From NCBI RefSeq assembly GCF_005222835.1, contig NZ_STGA01000044.1:124001-188000 (forward strand): a DNA stretch of 64,000 bases. Direction: 5' to 3'. The stretch comes from Rhizobium sp. FKY42. Lineage in GTDB: Bacteria; Pseudomonadota; Alphaproteobacteria; Rhizobiales; Rhizobiaceae. The number at the start of each line of letters is the position of its first letter. The first letter of the stretch is position 1. The notes under the pieces were generated by a model. That model ran no database searches and had not been told where the DNA came from. It saw only the letters and a list, made by a program, of their open reading frames with translations. Below are positions 46,271-54,753 of this stretch, piece after piece. Position numbers and translations under genes: made by a program.

Positions 46271-47515
46271 ATGTATGAATATGCCATAGCCTGGGAATGG
46301 CTGAGTTTCGCCGTGCGCTGGCTGCACGTTATCACCGCAATCGCGTGGATTGGCTCATCCTTCTATTTCATCGCGCTGGATCTCGGGCTGGTGAAGCGGC
46401 CGCATCTGCCGCCGGGAGCCTATGGCGAAGAATGGCAGGTGCATGGCGGCGGCTTTTATCACATACAGAAATATCTGGTGGCACCCGCGCAGATGCCCGA
46501 ACACCTGACATGGTTCAAATGGGAAAGCTACGTCACCTGGCTCTCCGGCTTTGCCATGCTGTGCGTGGTCTATTACGGCGGAGCGGATCTCTTCCTCATC
46601 AATCACGAGGTTCTGCCGCTTGCACCATGGCAGGCGATCCTGTTGTCGCTGGCCTCGCTCTCCATCGGCTGGCTTATTTATGACCTGCTCTGCAAATCTC
46701 CGATTGGCGAGAATACCTGGGGGTTGATGGCAATTCTCTATGTGGTGCTGGTCGCCATGGCCTGGGGCTATACGCAGATCTTTACCGGTCGCGCTGCCTT
46801 CCTGCATCTTGGTGCCTTCACCGCCACCATCATGTCGGCCAACGTCTTTTTCATCATCATCCCGAACCAGAAGATCGTGGTCGCGGATCTGATTGCTGGC
46901 CGCACGCCGGACCCGAAATATGGCCGCATCGCCAAGCAGCGCTCGCTGCACAACAACTATCTCACCCTGCCCGTCATCTTCTTCATGCTGTCGAACCATT
47001 ATCCGCTGGCCTTCGGCACGCAGTTCAGCTGGGTTATTGCGGCTCTGGTGTTTCTGATGGGCGTCACCATCCGGCACTGGTTCAACACCACCCACGCCCG
47101 CAAGGGAAAGCCAACCTGGACATGGCTCGTCACGGTGCTTCTCTTCATCCTCATCATGTGGCTTTCCACTGTGCCGAAGGTGCTGACGGGTGAGAAGCAG
47201 GCGGCGGTGCTTTCCCCCACGCAGCAGCAATTCGTGGCCGATGCGCATTTCGGGAAGGCCAAGGAAATCGTGCAGGGCCGCTGTTCCATGTGCCATGCGG
47301 CAGAACCGGTCTGGGAAGGCATTCGCTTTGCGCCCAAGGATGTGAAGTTCGAAACAGACGCCGAAATCGCCCGCCACGCGCACGAGATCTATATTCAGGC
47401 CGGACGCAGCCACGCTATGCCGCCGGGAAACGTGACAGAAATTTCGCCTGAGGAGCGCAAGCTGCTGACGGCCTGGTACGAAAGCGCCGTGAAGGGCGCC
47501 GGAGCAACACAATAA
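46271..47515 (+). CDS. puuD: Urate oxidase PuuD (membrane-bound, cytochrome c-linked)
   Basis: The 414-residue protein has about eight to nine hydrophobic segments (HVITAIAWIGSSFYFIALDLG, quoted as AIAWIGSSFYF, and others) and a C-terminal cytochrome c domain with heme site CSMCH at 338-342 and Met ligand near AMPPGN (about 382). This is PuuD, which converts urate to 5-hydroxyisourate and passes electrons to the respiratory chain rather than making H2O2. The gene precedes guaD by 1 bp and is probably co-transcribed with it. Confidence 0.92.
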   Translation: MYEYAIAWEWLSFAVRWLHVITAIAWIGSSFYFIALDLGLVKRPHLPPGAYGEEWQVHGGGFYHIQKYLVAPAQMPEHLTWFKWESYVTWLSGFAMLCVVYYGGADLFLINHEVLPLAPWQAILLSLASLSIGWLIYDLLCKSPIGENTWGLMAILYVVLVAMAWGYTQIFTGRAAFLHLGAFTATIMSANVFFIIIPNQKIVVADLIAGRTPDPKYGRIAKQRSLHNNYLTLPVIFFMLSNHYPLAFGTQFSWVIAALVFLMGVTIRHWFNTTHARKGKPTWTWLVTVLLFILIMWLSTVPKVLTGEKQAAVLSPTQQQFVADAHFGKAKEIVQGRCSMCHAAEPVWEGIRFAPKDVKFETDAEIARHAHEIYIQAGRSHAMPPGNVTEISPEERKLLTAWYESAVKGAGATQ

Positions 47516-47516
47516 G

Positions 47517-48824
47517 ATGACATCTACTCTTCTTCGCGGACGCCTGTTTTCCTTTCACCGCGCGCCGGAAAGCCTCACCGACGCGGCAAGCTATCTCTAT
47601 GAGGAAGATGGCGGCCTTCTGGTGCAGGACGGACGCATCGCGAAGGTGGGCAGCTATACGCAGGTAAGGGCTGCTGCACCGGAAGGCGTGGAGGAAGTGG
47701 ACCATCGACCGCATCTCATCCTGCCGGGCCTTATCGATACTCATGTGCACTTTCCGCAGATGCAGGTGATTGCCTCCTACGCCGCCAACCTGCTGGAATG
47801 GCTGAACACCTATACCTTCCCCGAAGAATGCCGTTTTGTGGAAACGGCCCATGCTGAACGCATCGCCATGCATTTCTATGATGAGTTTCTTCGGCAGGGC
47901 ACCACCACCGCCGTTGCCTATTGCTCTGTCCATAAAGCTTCGGCCGATGCCTTCTTCGGTGAGGCCATGAAGCGCAACATGCTGATGGTTGGCGGCAAGG
48001 TGATGATGGATCGCCATGCGCCGCAAGGTCTTCTGGATACGCCGCAGCTTGGCTATGACGAGACCCGCGCCGTGATTGAGCAATGGCATGGCAAGGGACG
48101 CAACCATGTGGCGATCACGCCGCGCTTTGCCATCACCTCGACACCGGAACAGATGAGCGCAGCCCAGGCGCTGGCGACAGAATTCCCGGATCTGCATATC
48201 CAGACGCATCTGTCCGAGAACCATGACGAGATCCGTTTTACCTGCGAGCTCTACCCGGACGCGACCGATTACACCGATATTTATGCCCGCTATGGCCTGC
48301 TGGGCAATAAGACACTGCTCGGCCATGCCATCCATCTGTCGGAACGCGAGGCGGATGTGCTGTCGGAGACCGGATCCATTGCGGTGCACTGCCCCACTTC
48401 AAACCTCTTCCTCGGTTCCGGTCTCTTCCCGCTGAAGGCAATAAGACGCCGGGAAAAGCCTGTGCGCGTGGGCGTGGCAACGGATATTGGCGGTGGCTCC
48501 AGCTACTCCATGTTCAAGACCATGGATGAGGCCTACAAGATCCAGCAATTGCTAGGCGAGCGGCTGAACCCGCTGGAGAGCTTCTACCTGATGACGCGCG
48601 GCAACGCGGAAGCGCTTTCGCTGGTAGACCGGATCGGCACGCTGGGGGAAGGCACCGATGCCGATGTCGTGGTGCTGAACGCCTCTGCAACGCCTGCCAT
48701 GCGGCTGCGTATGGAAACCGTCAGCACTCTGCACGAAGAGCTGTTCCTGCTACAAACGCTGGGCGACGACCGTGCAGTGGTGGAAACCTATGTGGCCGGA
48801 AAAGCGATGAAACCTCGGAGTTAG
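47517..48824 (+). CDS. guaD: Guanine deaminase
   Basis: Converts guanine to xanthine and ammonia. The 435-residue amidohydrolase has the metal motif GLIDTHVHFPQ (about 76-86), SNLFLGSGLFPL (His/Asp-binding region with CPTSN) and ATDIGGGSSYSM near 320; LSENHDEIRF also fits GuaD. Start ATG 47517 is 1 bp after the puuD stop. The family's length and order of motifs agree. Product xanthine is the substrate of XdhAB in the same cluster. Confidence 0.92.
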   Translation: MTSTLLRGRLFSFHRAPESLTDAASYLYEEDGGLLVQDGRIAKVGSYTQVRAAAPEGVEEVDHRPHLILPGLIDTHVHFPQMQVIASYAANLLEWLNTYTFPEECRFVETAHAERIAMHFYDEFLRQGTTTAVAYCSVHKASADAFFGEAMKRNMLMVGGKVMMDRHAPQGLLDTPQLGYDETRAVIEQWHGKGRNHVAITPRFAITSTPEQMSAAQALATEFPDLHIQTHLSENHDEIRFTCELYPDATDYTDIYARYGLLGNKTLLGHAIHLSEREADVLSETGSIAVHCPTSNLFLGSGLFPLKAIRRREKPVRVGVATDIGGGSSYSMFKTMDEAYKIQQLLGERLNPLESFYLMTRGNAEALSLVDRIGTLGEGTDADVVVLNASATPAMRLRMETVSTLHEELFLLQTLGDDRAVVETYVAGKAMKPRS

Positions 48825-48884
48825 GTAAGCAGCAAAGGCCTCCCAAATCATACTTTTTGCTTCCTTCAGACCGCGCTTATGCTA

Positions 48885-48897
48885 GTTGTTGAACAAC
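48885..48897. promoter_or_regulatory. 13-bp palindrome upstream of lldD
   Basis: GTTGTT-G-AACAAC is a perfect palindrome with a one-base centre, 22 bp before the lldD ATG. It could be an operator for a dimeric regulator (for example LldR/GntR type), but no regulator gene is nearby and I do not recognise the exact site. Confidence 0.35.
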
Positions 48898-48919
48898 CAT
48901 CTGGAGGAAATGAAGACCT

Positions 48920-50065
48920 ATGACTGCCCCGCTGACGATTGCCGATCTAAAGGCGCTTGCGCGCCGCCGCGTGCCGAAAATGTTCTTTGAATACGCGGAT
49001 AGCGGCTCCTGGACGGAAGGCACCTATCGGGCAAACGAAGACGACTTCGCAGCCATCAAGCTGCGTCAGCGTGTCATGGTCGACATGACCAACCGGTCAT
49101 TGAAGAGCACCATGATCGGTCATGACGTCGCCATGCCGGTGGCTCTGGCGCCGACGGGCTTCACCGGCATGCAGCATGCGGATGGTGAAATGCTAGCGGC
49201 GAAAGCGGCGGAAGAATTCGGCGTTCCCTTCACACTGTCAACCATGAGCATCTGCTCGATCGAGGATGTGGCCTCCGTTACGACCAAGCCGTTCTGGTTC
49301 CAGCTCTATGTGATGCGGGATCGTGATTTCGTCCAGAACCTGATCGATCGTGCAAAGAAAGCCGGTTGCTCGGCACTGGTCGTGACCGCCGATCTGCAGA
49401 TCCTTGGCCAACGCCACAAGGATCTTCACAATGGGCTTTCGGCACCGCCGAAATTCACGCCCAAGCACGTATGGCAGATGGCAACGCGCCCGCAATGGTG
49501 CCTTGGCATGCTGGGCACGAAGCGCCGCACCTTCGGCAACATCGTCGGCCATGCCAAGAATGTATCCGATCTCTCGTCACTCGGGTCCTGGACGGCGGAA
49601 CAGTTCGATCCGCGTCTTTCCTGGAAAGACATCGAGTGGATCAAGCAGCAGTGGGGCGGCAAGCTCATCATCAAGGGCGTTCTGGATGAGGAAGACGCCC
49701 GCGCCGCCGCCGATACCGGAGCGGACGCCATCATCGTTTCAAATCACGGCGGCCGCCAGTTGGATGGCGCGCCATCCTCCATCAGCATGCTGCCGAAGAT
49801 CGTGGCTGCCGTGGGCGATCGTATCGAAATTCATGTCGATGGCGGTATTCGGTCTGGCCAGGATGTGCTGAAGGCGGTGGCTCTCGGCGCGCGCGGCACC
49901 TATATCGGTCGCCCCTTCCTCTATGGTCTCGGTGCCATGGGTAAAGAAGGGGTCGATCTTGCTCTGAGCATCATTCGCAAGGAACTGGATGTCACCATGG
50001 CGCTCTGCGGCAAGCGCGATATTCAGGCGGTCGATCGCAGCATATTGGCTCACAACCCTTATTGA
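48920..50065 (+). CDS. lldD: L-lactate dehydrogenase (FMN-dependent, LldD-type)
   Basis: The 381-residue alpha-hydroxy-acid oxidase has the FMN barrel: RRVPKMFFEYADSGSWTEGTYRAN (quoted as FFEYADSGSW), SIEDVASVTTKPFWFQLYV, and the catalytic His/Arg region VSNHGGRQLDGAPSS. The FMN-phosphate segment HVDGGIRSGQDVLKAVALGA is intact. It oxidises L-lactate to pyruvate at the membrane surface. Related enzymes use glycolate or mandelate, but this length and N-terminus fit LldD. It is not linked to the purine genes by spacing. Confidence 0.9.
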   Translation: MTAPLTIADLKALARRRVPKMFFEYADSGSWTEGTYRANEDDFAAIKLRQRVMVDMTNRSLKSTMIGHDVAMPVALAPTGFTGMQHADGEMLAAKAAEEFGVPFTLSTMSICSIEDVASVTTKPFWFQLYVMRDRDFVQNLIDRAKKAGCSALVVTADLQILGQRHKDLHNGLSAPPKFTPKHVWQMATRPQWCLGMLGTKRRTFGNIVGHAKNVSDLSSLGSWTAEQFDPRLSWKDIEWIKQQWGGKLIIKGVLDEEDARAAADTGADAIIVSNHGGRQLDGAPSSISMLPKIVAAVGDRIEIHVDGGIRSGQDVLKAVALGARGTYIGRPFLYGLGAMGKEGVDLALSIIRKELDVTMALCGKRDIQAVDRSILAHNPY

Positions 50066-50129
50066 GATTAATGCCCCCCGCATTCAACTGATCGCATGGC
50101 GGAATGCGGGGATGCCAGTTTCAACTCAA

Positions 50130-50804
50130 TTACTTGGACGCCGTGTCCGCAACGCGTGCGTCCTCGATAACATACTTGATAAGACCCTTCTCCCGGATCT
50201 GACGGAAGAGGATGTAATGTTGCGGGAACGCTCCGCCGGTTGCGGCGTCCTTCTGACCAACCCAGGACGATGCAACATCCGGTCCCGCCACATCGGCGGT
50301 GAAGACATTGCCATCATGCGCCCCCACAAGCGTATAGGGCGCTGCGCTCGGCATGCGTGCCACGAAGGTTGCGGCCAGATCACTCTGCATGTAGCCAGAC
50401 AGTTGCAACATCGTGTCCGGAGAATGCGGAAACGCAACACCGTTGTTGGACGTGCTGTTGTGCCAGTAGCAAAGCGGCATCAGATAGCAATCGCCGCCCG
50501 TGGTCACTGAACCATCGCTGTTCGGTGTCATGTGGCCACCGACACTGAAATTCGGATGCGATGACGTTCCCGTCGGCAAAGGCGATGTCGCATAGCAGTG
50601 ATCGTTGGAATTGGTGCCAATTCCATTGTTGATCAGCAGCTGTTTCCACGTCACCCCATTGATTTTGGGATCAGGGGTACTCCCTACGACGTTATAAAGA
50701 TCACCTGTATAGATGACCACAGTCGCGGATGTGGATTCGATAATGACGCCCGAGTGGCGTTGCGCGAATTCAGCCAGCGCCTGAGCAACTGAAATATCTT
50801 CCAT
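50130..50804 (-). CDS. Uncharacterised protein with HNH-like His/Cys core
   Basis: ATG 50804 has an unusually clear ribosome site (GGGGGA) and gives 224 residues with no signal peptide. I do not know the family. The central part has spaced His and Cys residues: C70, H83, H91, C106, C112, H115-N116, in the short segments GGHMTPN, GGDCYLM and PLCYWHN. The order GGH...C..PLC..HN resembles treble-clef HNH nucleases, where 'GH' and 'PLC..HN' frame the metal. No close relative comes to mind; an enzyme or a zinc-dependent structural domain are both possible. It sits alone between lldD and the metallophosphoesterase. Confidence 0.6.
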   Translation of the reverse strand: MEDISVAQALAEFAQRHSGVIIESTSATVVIYTGDLYNVVGSTPDPKINGVTWKQLLINNGIGTNSNDHCYATSPLPTGTSSHPNFSVGGHMTPNSDGSVTTGGDCYLMPLCYWHNSTSNNGVAFPHSPDTMLQLSGYMQSDLAATFVARMPSAAPYTLVGAHDGNVFTADVAGPDVASSWVGQKDAATGGAFPQHYILFRQIREKGLIKYVIEDARVADTASK

Positions 50805-50934
50805 GGAAAAATCCCCCATATAAAAAACCGCAGAATTACGACCTGCGGTTTTAAAAATATAGGGACACACCTAAGCGTACAATGCGTTGACCTTTGCACT
50901 GGTCACCGCTGCGTTTGCGCAAACCACTATTCGC

Positions 50935-51681
50935 TTACGAAAGCCAGCCGGTGGCGAGTGCAGCCGCCCATTCCGGACGACCGTTGGCCTCAGCAATCGC
51001 GGACTGGTGCAGATGATCATATGCAACGAGTCGAAAGGTAACGCTCCATTTTCCCTCCACCCGTTCACAGATTGCATAGGAGGCAAGCGGGGAACCGGTT
51101 TCCACCCGATGCGGCACGGGCTCCTCGTCGGAATAGGCGGGACAGCCAACGCTGCCGGGATTGACGATCAACCGCCCATTGGAAAGCATTACGGCGCGCG
51201 GCACATGCGAATGGCCACACAGGATCAGCGATTGGGAGATTCCATCGGCAAGCGCCTCGATATCCGCACGCGCTTTTTGATAGACGTATCCATCTCCGCT
51301 GACGGTCTGGAGCCAATAGGCATCATCCGCCTGCGGTGTGGCATGGCAGAGATAGACCTCGTTCTTCCAGACCAGCGATACCGGCAGACTGCGCAGCCAA
51401 TCCAGATGCTCGGGCGTCAGTTGCGCAAATGCTGCCGCATCGGACTGCCCCATGTCACTGACTGCCTGCTCGACCAGATATCGATCATGATTGCCTCGGA
51501 CTGTCGGCAGATCGAGAGAGAGCAGAAGGTCCGCGGTCTTTCCGGCGTCCAGCGGGCCGGAAAGACAATCACCGAGATTGACGATGGCGTTGGTGGGAAT
51601 ACCTTGCTGACCGATATCCGTGAGCACCGCCTCCAGCGCCGCACAGTTCCCGTGAATGTCGGCGATGGCGGCAAAGCGCAT
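50935..51681 (-). CDS. Metallophosphoesterase
   Basis: The 248-residue protein has the calcineurin-like metal motifs in order: ADIHGN (D-x-H), NLGDCLSGPL (GD), TVRGNHDRY (GNHD), then a late GHSHVPRAVM (GHxH). It belongs to the YfcE/MPE group that hydrolyses phosphomono- or diesters. Its start at 51681 is 1 bp after the uraH stop, so it is in the minus-strand purine operon, but no purine-related phosphodiester is known as substrate. It may only be co-transcribed. Confidence 0.85.
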   Translation of the reverse strand: MRFAAIADIHGNCAALEAVLTDIGQQGIPTNAIVNLGDCLSGPLDAGKTADLLLSLDLPTVRGNHDRYLVEQAVSDMGQSDAAAFAQLTPEHLDWLRSLPVSLVWKNEVYLCHATPQADDAYWLQTVSGDGYVYQKARADIEALADGISQSLILCGHSHVPRAVMLSNGRLIVNPGSVGCPAYSDEEPVPHRVETGSPLASYAICERVEGKWSVTFRLVAYDHLHQSAIAEANGRPEWAAALATGWLS

Positions 51682-51682
51682 G

Positions 51683-52039
51683 TCAGCTGCCTCGATAGGT
51701 TGAATAGCCGTAAGGCGAGATCAGCAGTGGCACATGGTAATGGCCACTTTCGTCCGCGATGCCGAAACGGATGGGAATGACATCCAGAAATGCGGGTTCC
51801 GCAAGGATGGCTCCGGAACGGCGCAGATAGTCACCGGCATGGAAGACAAGTTCATAGGTTCCCTTGCGGAACGTCTCGCCAACCAGAATCGGACCGCCAT
51901 CCACCCGCCCATCGGAATTGGTGATGACGGTCTTCAAATGGTGACGCGCCTCACCTTGCAGATGGAAAAGGTCGATCGTTAGACCTTCCGCCGGTTTGCC
52001 AAGGGCAGTATCAAGAACATGGGTGGTCAATCCGGTCAT
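51683..52039 (-). CDS. uraH: 5-Hydroxyisourate hydrolase
   Basis: The 118-residue transthyretin-like protein hydrolyses 5-hydroxyisourate (the PuuD product) to OHCU. The family marks are the N-terminal [17 protein letters not shown] with the catalytic His, and the C-terminal [18 protein letters not shown], where YRGS is diagnostic. The ATG overlaps the allA stop by 4 bp (ATGA). It acts in the cytosol. Confidence 0.95.
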   Translation of the reverse strand: MTGLTTHVLDTALGKPAEGLTIDLFHLQGEARHHLKTVITNSDGRVDGGPILVGETFRKGTYELVFHAGDYLRRSGAILAEPAFLDVIPIRFGIADESGHYHVPLLISPYGYSTYRGS

Positions 52040-52536
52040 AGGCTGGGCTCGCTGATGCTGTAGGGTTGATCAAAAAAGAACTCTTCCAGATTGTTGCCCG
52101 GCCCGTCGCGGTCAACGACCAGAAAATCGGAAACCTCACCGATCGTCATCAGCGGGTGATGCCACACATTGCGGCGATAGTTCACACCCTGGTCACCGTG
52201 CGCCAGAAACACCTGCGGCTCCCCCGGTCTGCCTTCATCATCCTCGGAGACGACGACGAGATAGGCACGACCATTCAAGGGTGAAAAGCTCTGGCTGCCG
52301 TACGGGTGGCGCTCCATCATCGTGAGCGTATACGGGAAGGGCCGAGGCTGGCCTCGGAAGATATTGATGATGACACGAGCGCCTTCCCCCGAAATGTCCG
52401 CTTCTGCCAGTGCATGAAACCGCTCCGTATTGCCACCATTGATGAACTTCATACGGGCGGGATCGGCCTCGATCACCTGACCGAAGGGCGCAAACGCGGC
52501 TTGAGTGAGCGGCTTGATGGGCAGGGTTCTGGACAT
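52036..52536 (-). CDS. allA: Ureidoglycolate lyase
   Basis: The 166-residue protein matches AllA in length and in [17 protein letters not shown] at the start and [28 protein letters not shown] near the end (quoted as [18 protein letters not shown]). The enzyme splits ureidoglycolate into glyoxylate and urea, the last step of the pathway seen here. Its stop overlaps the uraH start. The toxin-antitoxin pair lies directly upstream, with only 6 bp to the HEPN gene. Confidence 0.93.
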   Translation of the reverse strand: MSRTLPIKPLTQAAFAPFGQVIEADPARMKFINGGNTERFHALAEADISGEGARVIINIFRGQPRPFPYTLTMMERHPYGSQSFSPLNGRAYLVVVSEDDEGRPGEPQVFLAHGDQGVNYRRNVWHHPLMTIGEVSDFLVVDRDGPGNNLEEFFFDQPYSISEPSL

Positions 52537-52542
52537 CTGGAA

Positions 52543-52911
52543 TTATTCACCTTGGGCATGGATATGGCGCAGAGCGCGAAGCTGGGCAAGGAGTTGGGGA
52601 ACGGTGCGGCTGGCAGCAACCCACAGCGCCTTGGGATCAAAATTCGAGAGATCCTGAAGTATGTGATTGCGAAGATCGACAAGTCCCGACAAGCCAAGAT
52701 CTGGATGGTCGGCCGCAAATTCCGGGTTCCGTTTGAGGATATCGGACGCCGCCCCTCCAATAATCATGAGATTCATGCTTATGGCACGCTGCTTGACGAT
52801 ATCGCTTCGAAAATCGTCCGCAGTCATATCGGCAATGAAGGCACCTGTGTCGACGCAAACCGGCGTCATCTGGTCAATCGTTTCCAGCAGACGCTCTTGA
52901 GCACGGCTCAT
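52543..52911 (-). CDS. HepT-type HEPN protein with degenerate active site
   Basis: The 122-residue helical protein is in a two-gene unit with the MntA-like nucleotidyltransferase and overlaps it by 4 bp. HepT toxins are HEPN RNases with the motif R-x4-H-x-Y, held inactive by MntA, which AMPylates the Tyr. Here the motif region reads LRNHILQDLSN: Arg81 is kept but His is Gln86 and Tyr is Leu88. The RNase centre and the AMPylation site are both lost. It is either an inactive relic or a divergent form with another role. The fold match (DUF86) is moderate. Confidence 0.7.
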   Translation of the reverse strand: MSRAQERLLETIDQMTPVCVDTGAFIADMTADDFRSDIVKQRAISMNLMIIGGAASDILKRNPEFAADHPDLGLSGLVDLRNHILQDLSNFDPKALWVAASRTVPQLLAQLRALRHIHAQGE

Positions 52912-53198
52912 ACCGCAACAGCCTCTGCCAGTACGCGATCCCGGACTCTCGGGCGAAGCCCCTTGCTGGTTGCAAGATCAACGCGCATCTGCAGCAGGTT
53001 CTCCAACTCGTGCTGAAGACCGCCAAGATCGAAAAGCGTGGTGTCCTCCAGTGTATCGACCAGAATATCCAGATCGCTGTCGTCGCGATCCTCACCGCGC
53101 GCAACAGAGCCGAAGATGCGAGGGTTCGCCAGCCGGTGGCGGGCGACGAGCGCCCGGATCGCCTCCCTGTTTTTCTCCAGCACTTCCGATGGGCGCAT
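52908..53198 (-). CDS. MntA-type nucleotidyltransferase antitoxin
   Basis: ATG 53198 (site AGGAG, 6 bp) gives 96 residues; an in-frame TTG at 53204 precedes it. The nucleotidyltransferase motif is intact: GSVARGEDRDDSDLDILVD, with GSVARG at 30-35 and the two metal Asp in SDLD at 41-44. MntA proteins transfer AMP to a HepT toxin's Tyr and thus neutralise it. The paired HEPN protein lacks that Tyr, so the antitoxin may have lost its substrate. The pair sits inside the purine operon between uraD and allA. Confidence 0.8.
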   Translation of the reverse strand: MRPSEVLEKNREAIRALVARHRLANPRIFGSVARGEDRDDSDLDILVDTLEDTTLFDLGGLQHELENLLQMRVDLATSKGLRPRVRDRVLAEAVAV

Positions 53199-53230
53199 GT
53201 TCAACTCCTGTCGACCATTCTACCCCATCC

Positions 53231-53728
53231 TCATGCGGAAGGCAGCATGCTTTCAAGCCGCAGGAGTGCGATACGCTCCACCTGCCCGCAAGCAGTCGAA
53301 AACTCTTCTTCCCGACTGTTGTTCACCCGCTTCTCGAAAGCAGACAGAATATCGTGCCTGTTCAACCCCTTGACCGCAATGATGAAGGGAAAACCGAATT
53401 TCTGCGTATAAGCGTCGTTCAGCTCGGTGAAGCGGGCATGCTCTTCCGGCGAAAGGCGATCCAGGCCAGCGCCTGCCTGTTCTTTCCGGCTGTCTTCGGT
53501 CAGCTCACCCGCAATCGCCAGCCTGCCCGCGAGATCCGGGTGGGCGCGCAGGACGCCTAACCGCTCATCCTCGGATGCTACGCGAAACACCGCCACCAGC
53601 GCCGCATGAACCCGCTGCGAATTCAGGGTGTCGCCCCGCACCAGATCATCGTCAAAGGCCCGTTCAGCGATGAAGGGTGAATGTTCGAAAACACCGCCAA
53701 AGCGGTCGACAAAGTCTTCCCGTGTCAT
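53231..53728 (-). CDS. uraD: OHCU decarboxylase
   Basis: The 165-residue protein starts at ATG 53728 (MTREDFVDRFGGVFEHSPF). It decarboxylates OHCU to S-allantoin; the conserved LRAHPDLAGRL with catalytic His, LSPEEHARFTELNDAY, and FGFPFIIAVKG motifs are all present. The frame is open further up to 53797, but that part overlaps puuE. The ATG lies 3 bp from the puuE stop. The mntA-hepT pair interrupts the cluster downstream. Confidence 0.93.
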   Translation of the reverse strand: MTREDFVDRFGGVFEHSPFIAERAFDDDLVRGDTLNSQRVHAALVAVFRVASEDERLGVLRAHPDLAGRLAIAGELTEDSRKEQAGAGLDRLSPEEHARFTELNDAYTQKFGFPFIIAVKGLNRHDILSAFEKRVNNSREEEFSTACGQVERIALLRLESMLPSA

Positions 53729-53730
53729 GA

Positions 53731-54654
53731 TCAGATCGTGTCCGGCTTGTGGTGCTCGTGCCAATGGCGGGCAATCTCTATCCGCTTCGGGATCCATACC
53801 TTCTTGTGTTCGAGCACATATTCCATGAAGCGCCTCAGCGCGGCGATACGGCCCGGACGACCGACAAGGCGGCAGTGCAGACCGACGGACATCATCTTGG
53901 GCGCGCCCTCCTTGCCTTCCTGATAGAGCGTGTCGAACGTGTCCTTCAGGTAAGTATAGAACTGGTCGCCCGAATTGAAACCCTGCGGCGTGGCAAACCG
54001 CATGTCATTGGCATCCAGCGTGTAGGGGATGATGAGGAAAGGTTTGCCATCCACGCCTTTCACCCAGAACGGCAGATCGTCCGCATAACTGTCGGAGGAA
54101 TAGAGGAAGCCGCCCTCCTCCTGCACCAGCCGCAACGTGTTGATGGAGGGCTTGCCCTGATACATCCCATACGGACGCTCACCAGCAACTTCGGTGTGAA
54201 GCCGCACCGCATCCAGAATGTGCTGGCGCTCCAGTTCTTCCGGATAGTCCTTGTATTCGTGCCAGCGATAGCCGTGGCTGGCGATTTCCCAACCTGCCTC
54301 GTTCATGGCAGCAACCGCATCCGGGTTGCGCATCATGGCAAGCGTCACGCCATAGACCGTGCAGGGAACTTTCAGCTCCGTGAACAGGCGGTGCAGACGC
54401 CAGAAGCCGGCACGCGAACCATATTCATAGATGCTTTCCATGTTGAGATTGCGTTGTCCCGGCCAGGCTGCCGCCCCAACAATTTCTGAGAGAAGATTTT
54501 CCGACGCCGGATCGCCATCCAGAATGCAACTTTCGCCGCCTTCCTCGTAATTGATCACGAACTGGACCGCGATGCGCGCGCCACCCGGCCATTTCGGGTC
54601 CGGAATATTGCGGCCATAGCCAATGAGATTGCGCGGGTAAGTGTCTGCCACCAT
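53731..54654 (-). CDS. puuE: Allantoinase PuuE (polysaccharide deacetylase fold)
   Basis: The 307-residue enzyme opens the ring of allantoin to allantoate. It is a NodB-like PuuE, distinct from the amidohydrolase AllB. QFVINYEEGGESCILDGDP, EIASHGYRWHEYKDYPEE and VGLHCRLVGRPGRI are typical. The early Asp and the H-x4-H pair that bind metal are seen (ASHGYRWHEY). Site AAGGTGA precedes ATG 54654. It is the first gene of the minus-strand purine operon. Confidence 0.93.
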   Translation of the reverse strand: MVADTYPRNLIGYGRNIPDPKWPGGARIAVQFVINYEEGGESCILDGDPASENLLSEIVGAAAWPGQRNLNMESIYEYGSRAGFWRLHRLFTELKVPCTVYGVTLAMMRNPDAVAAMNEAGWEIASHGYRWHEYKDYPEELERQHILDAVRLHTEVAGERPYGMYQGKPSINTLRLVQEEGGFLYSSDSYADDLPFWVKGVDGKPFLIIPYTLDANDMRFATPQGFNSGDQFYTYLKDTFDTLYQEGKEGAPKMMSVGLHCRLVGRPGRIAALRRFMEYVLEHKKVWIPKRIEIARHWHEHHKPDTI

Positions 54655-54753
54655 CGAAAATCACCTTCTCAAACAGGGTTTCGACGGTAGCACTCGCCAA
54701 TCAAATGTCGAGTGTTTCTAATGCATTGCACAAGACATTTTCAATTTGCCCTT

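Noticed and set aside
46355-47512. Long minus-strand open frame opposite puuD
   Set aside because: PuuD with its heme motif and membrane pattern is certain; the opposite frame is a shadow.
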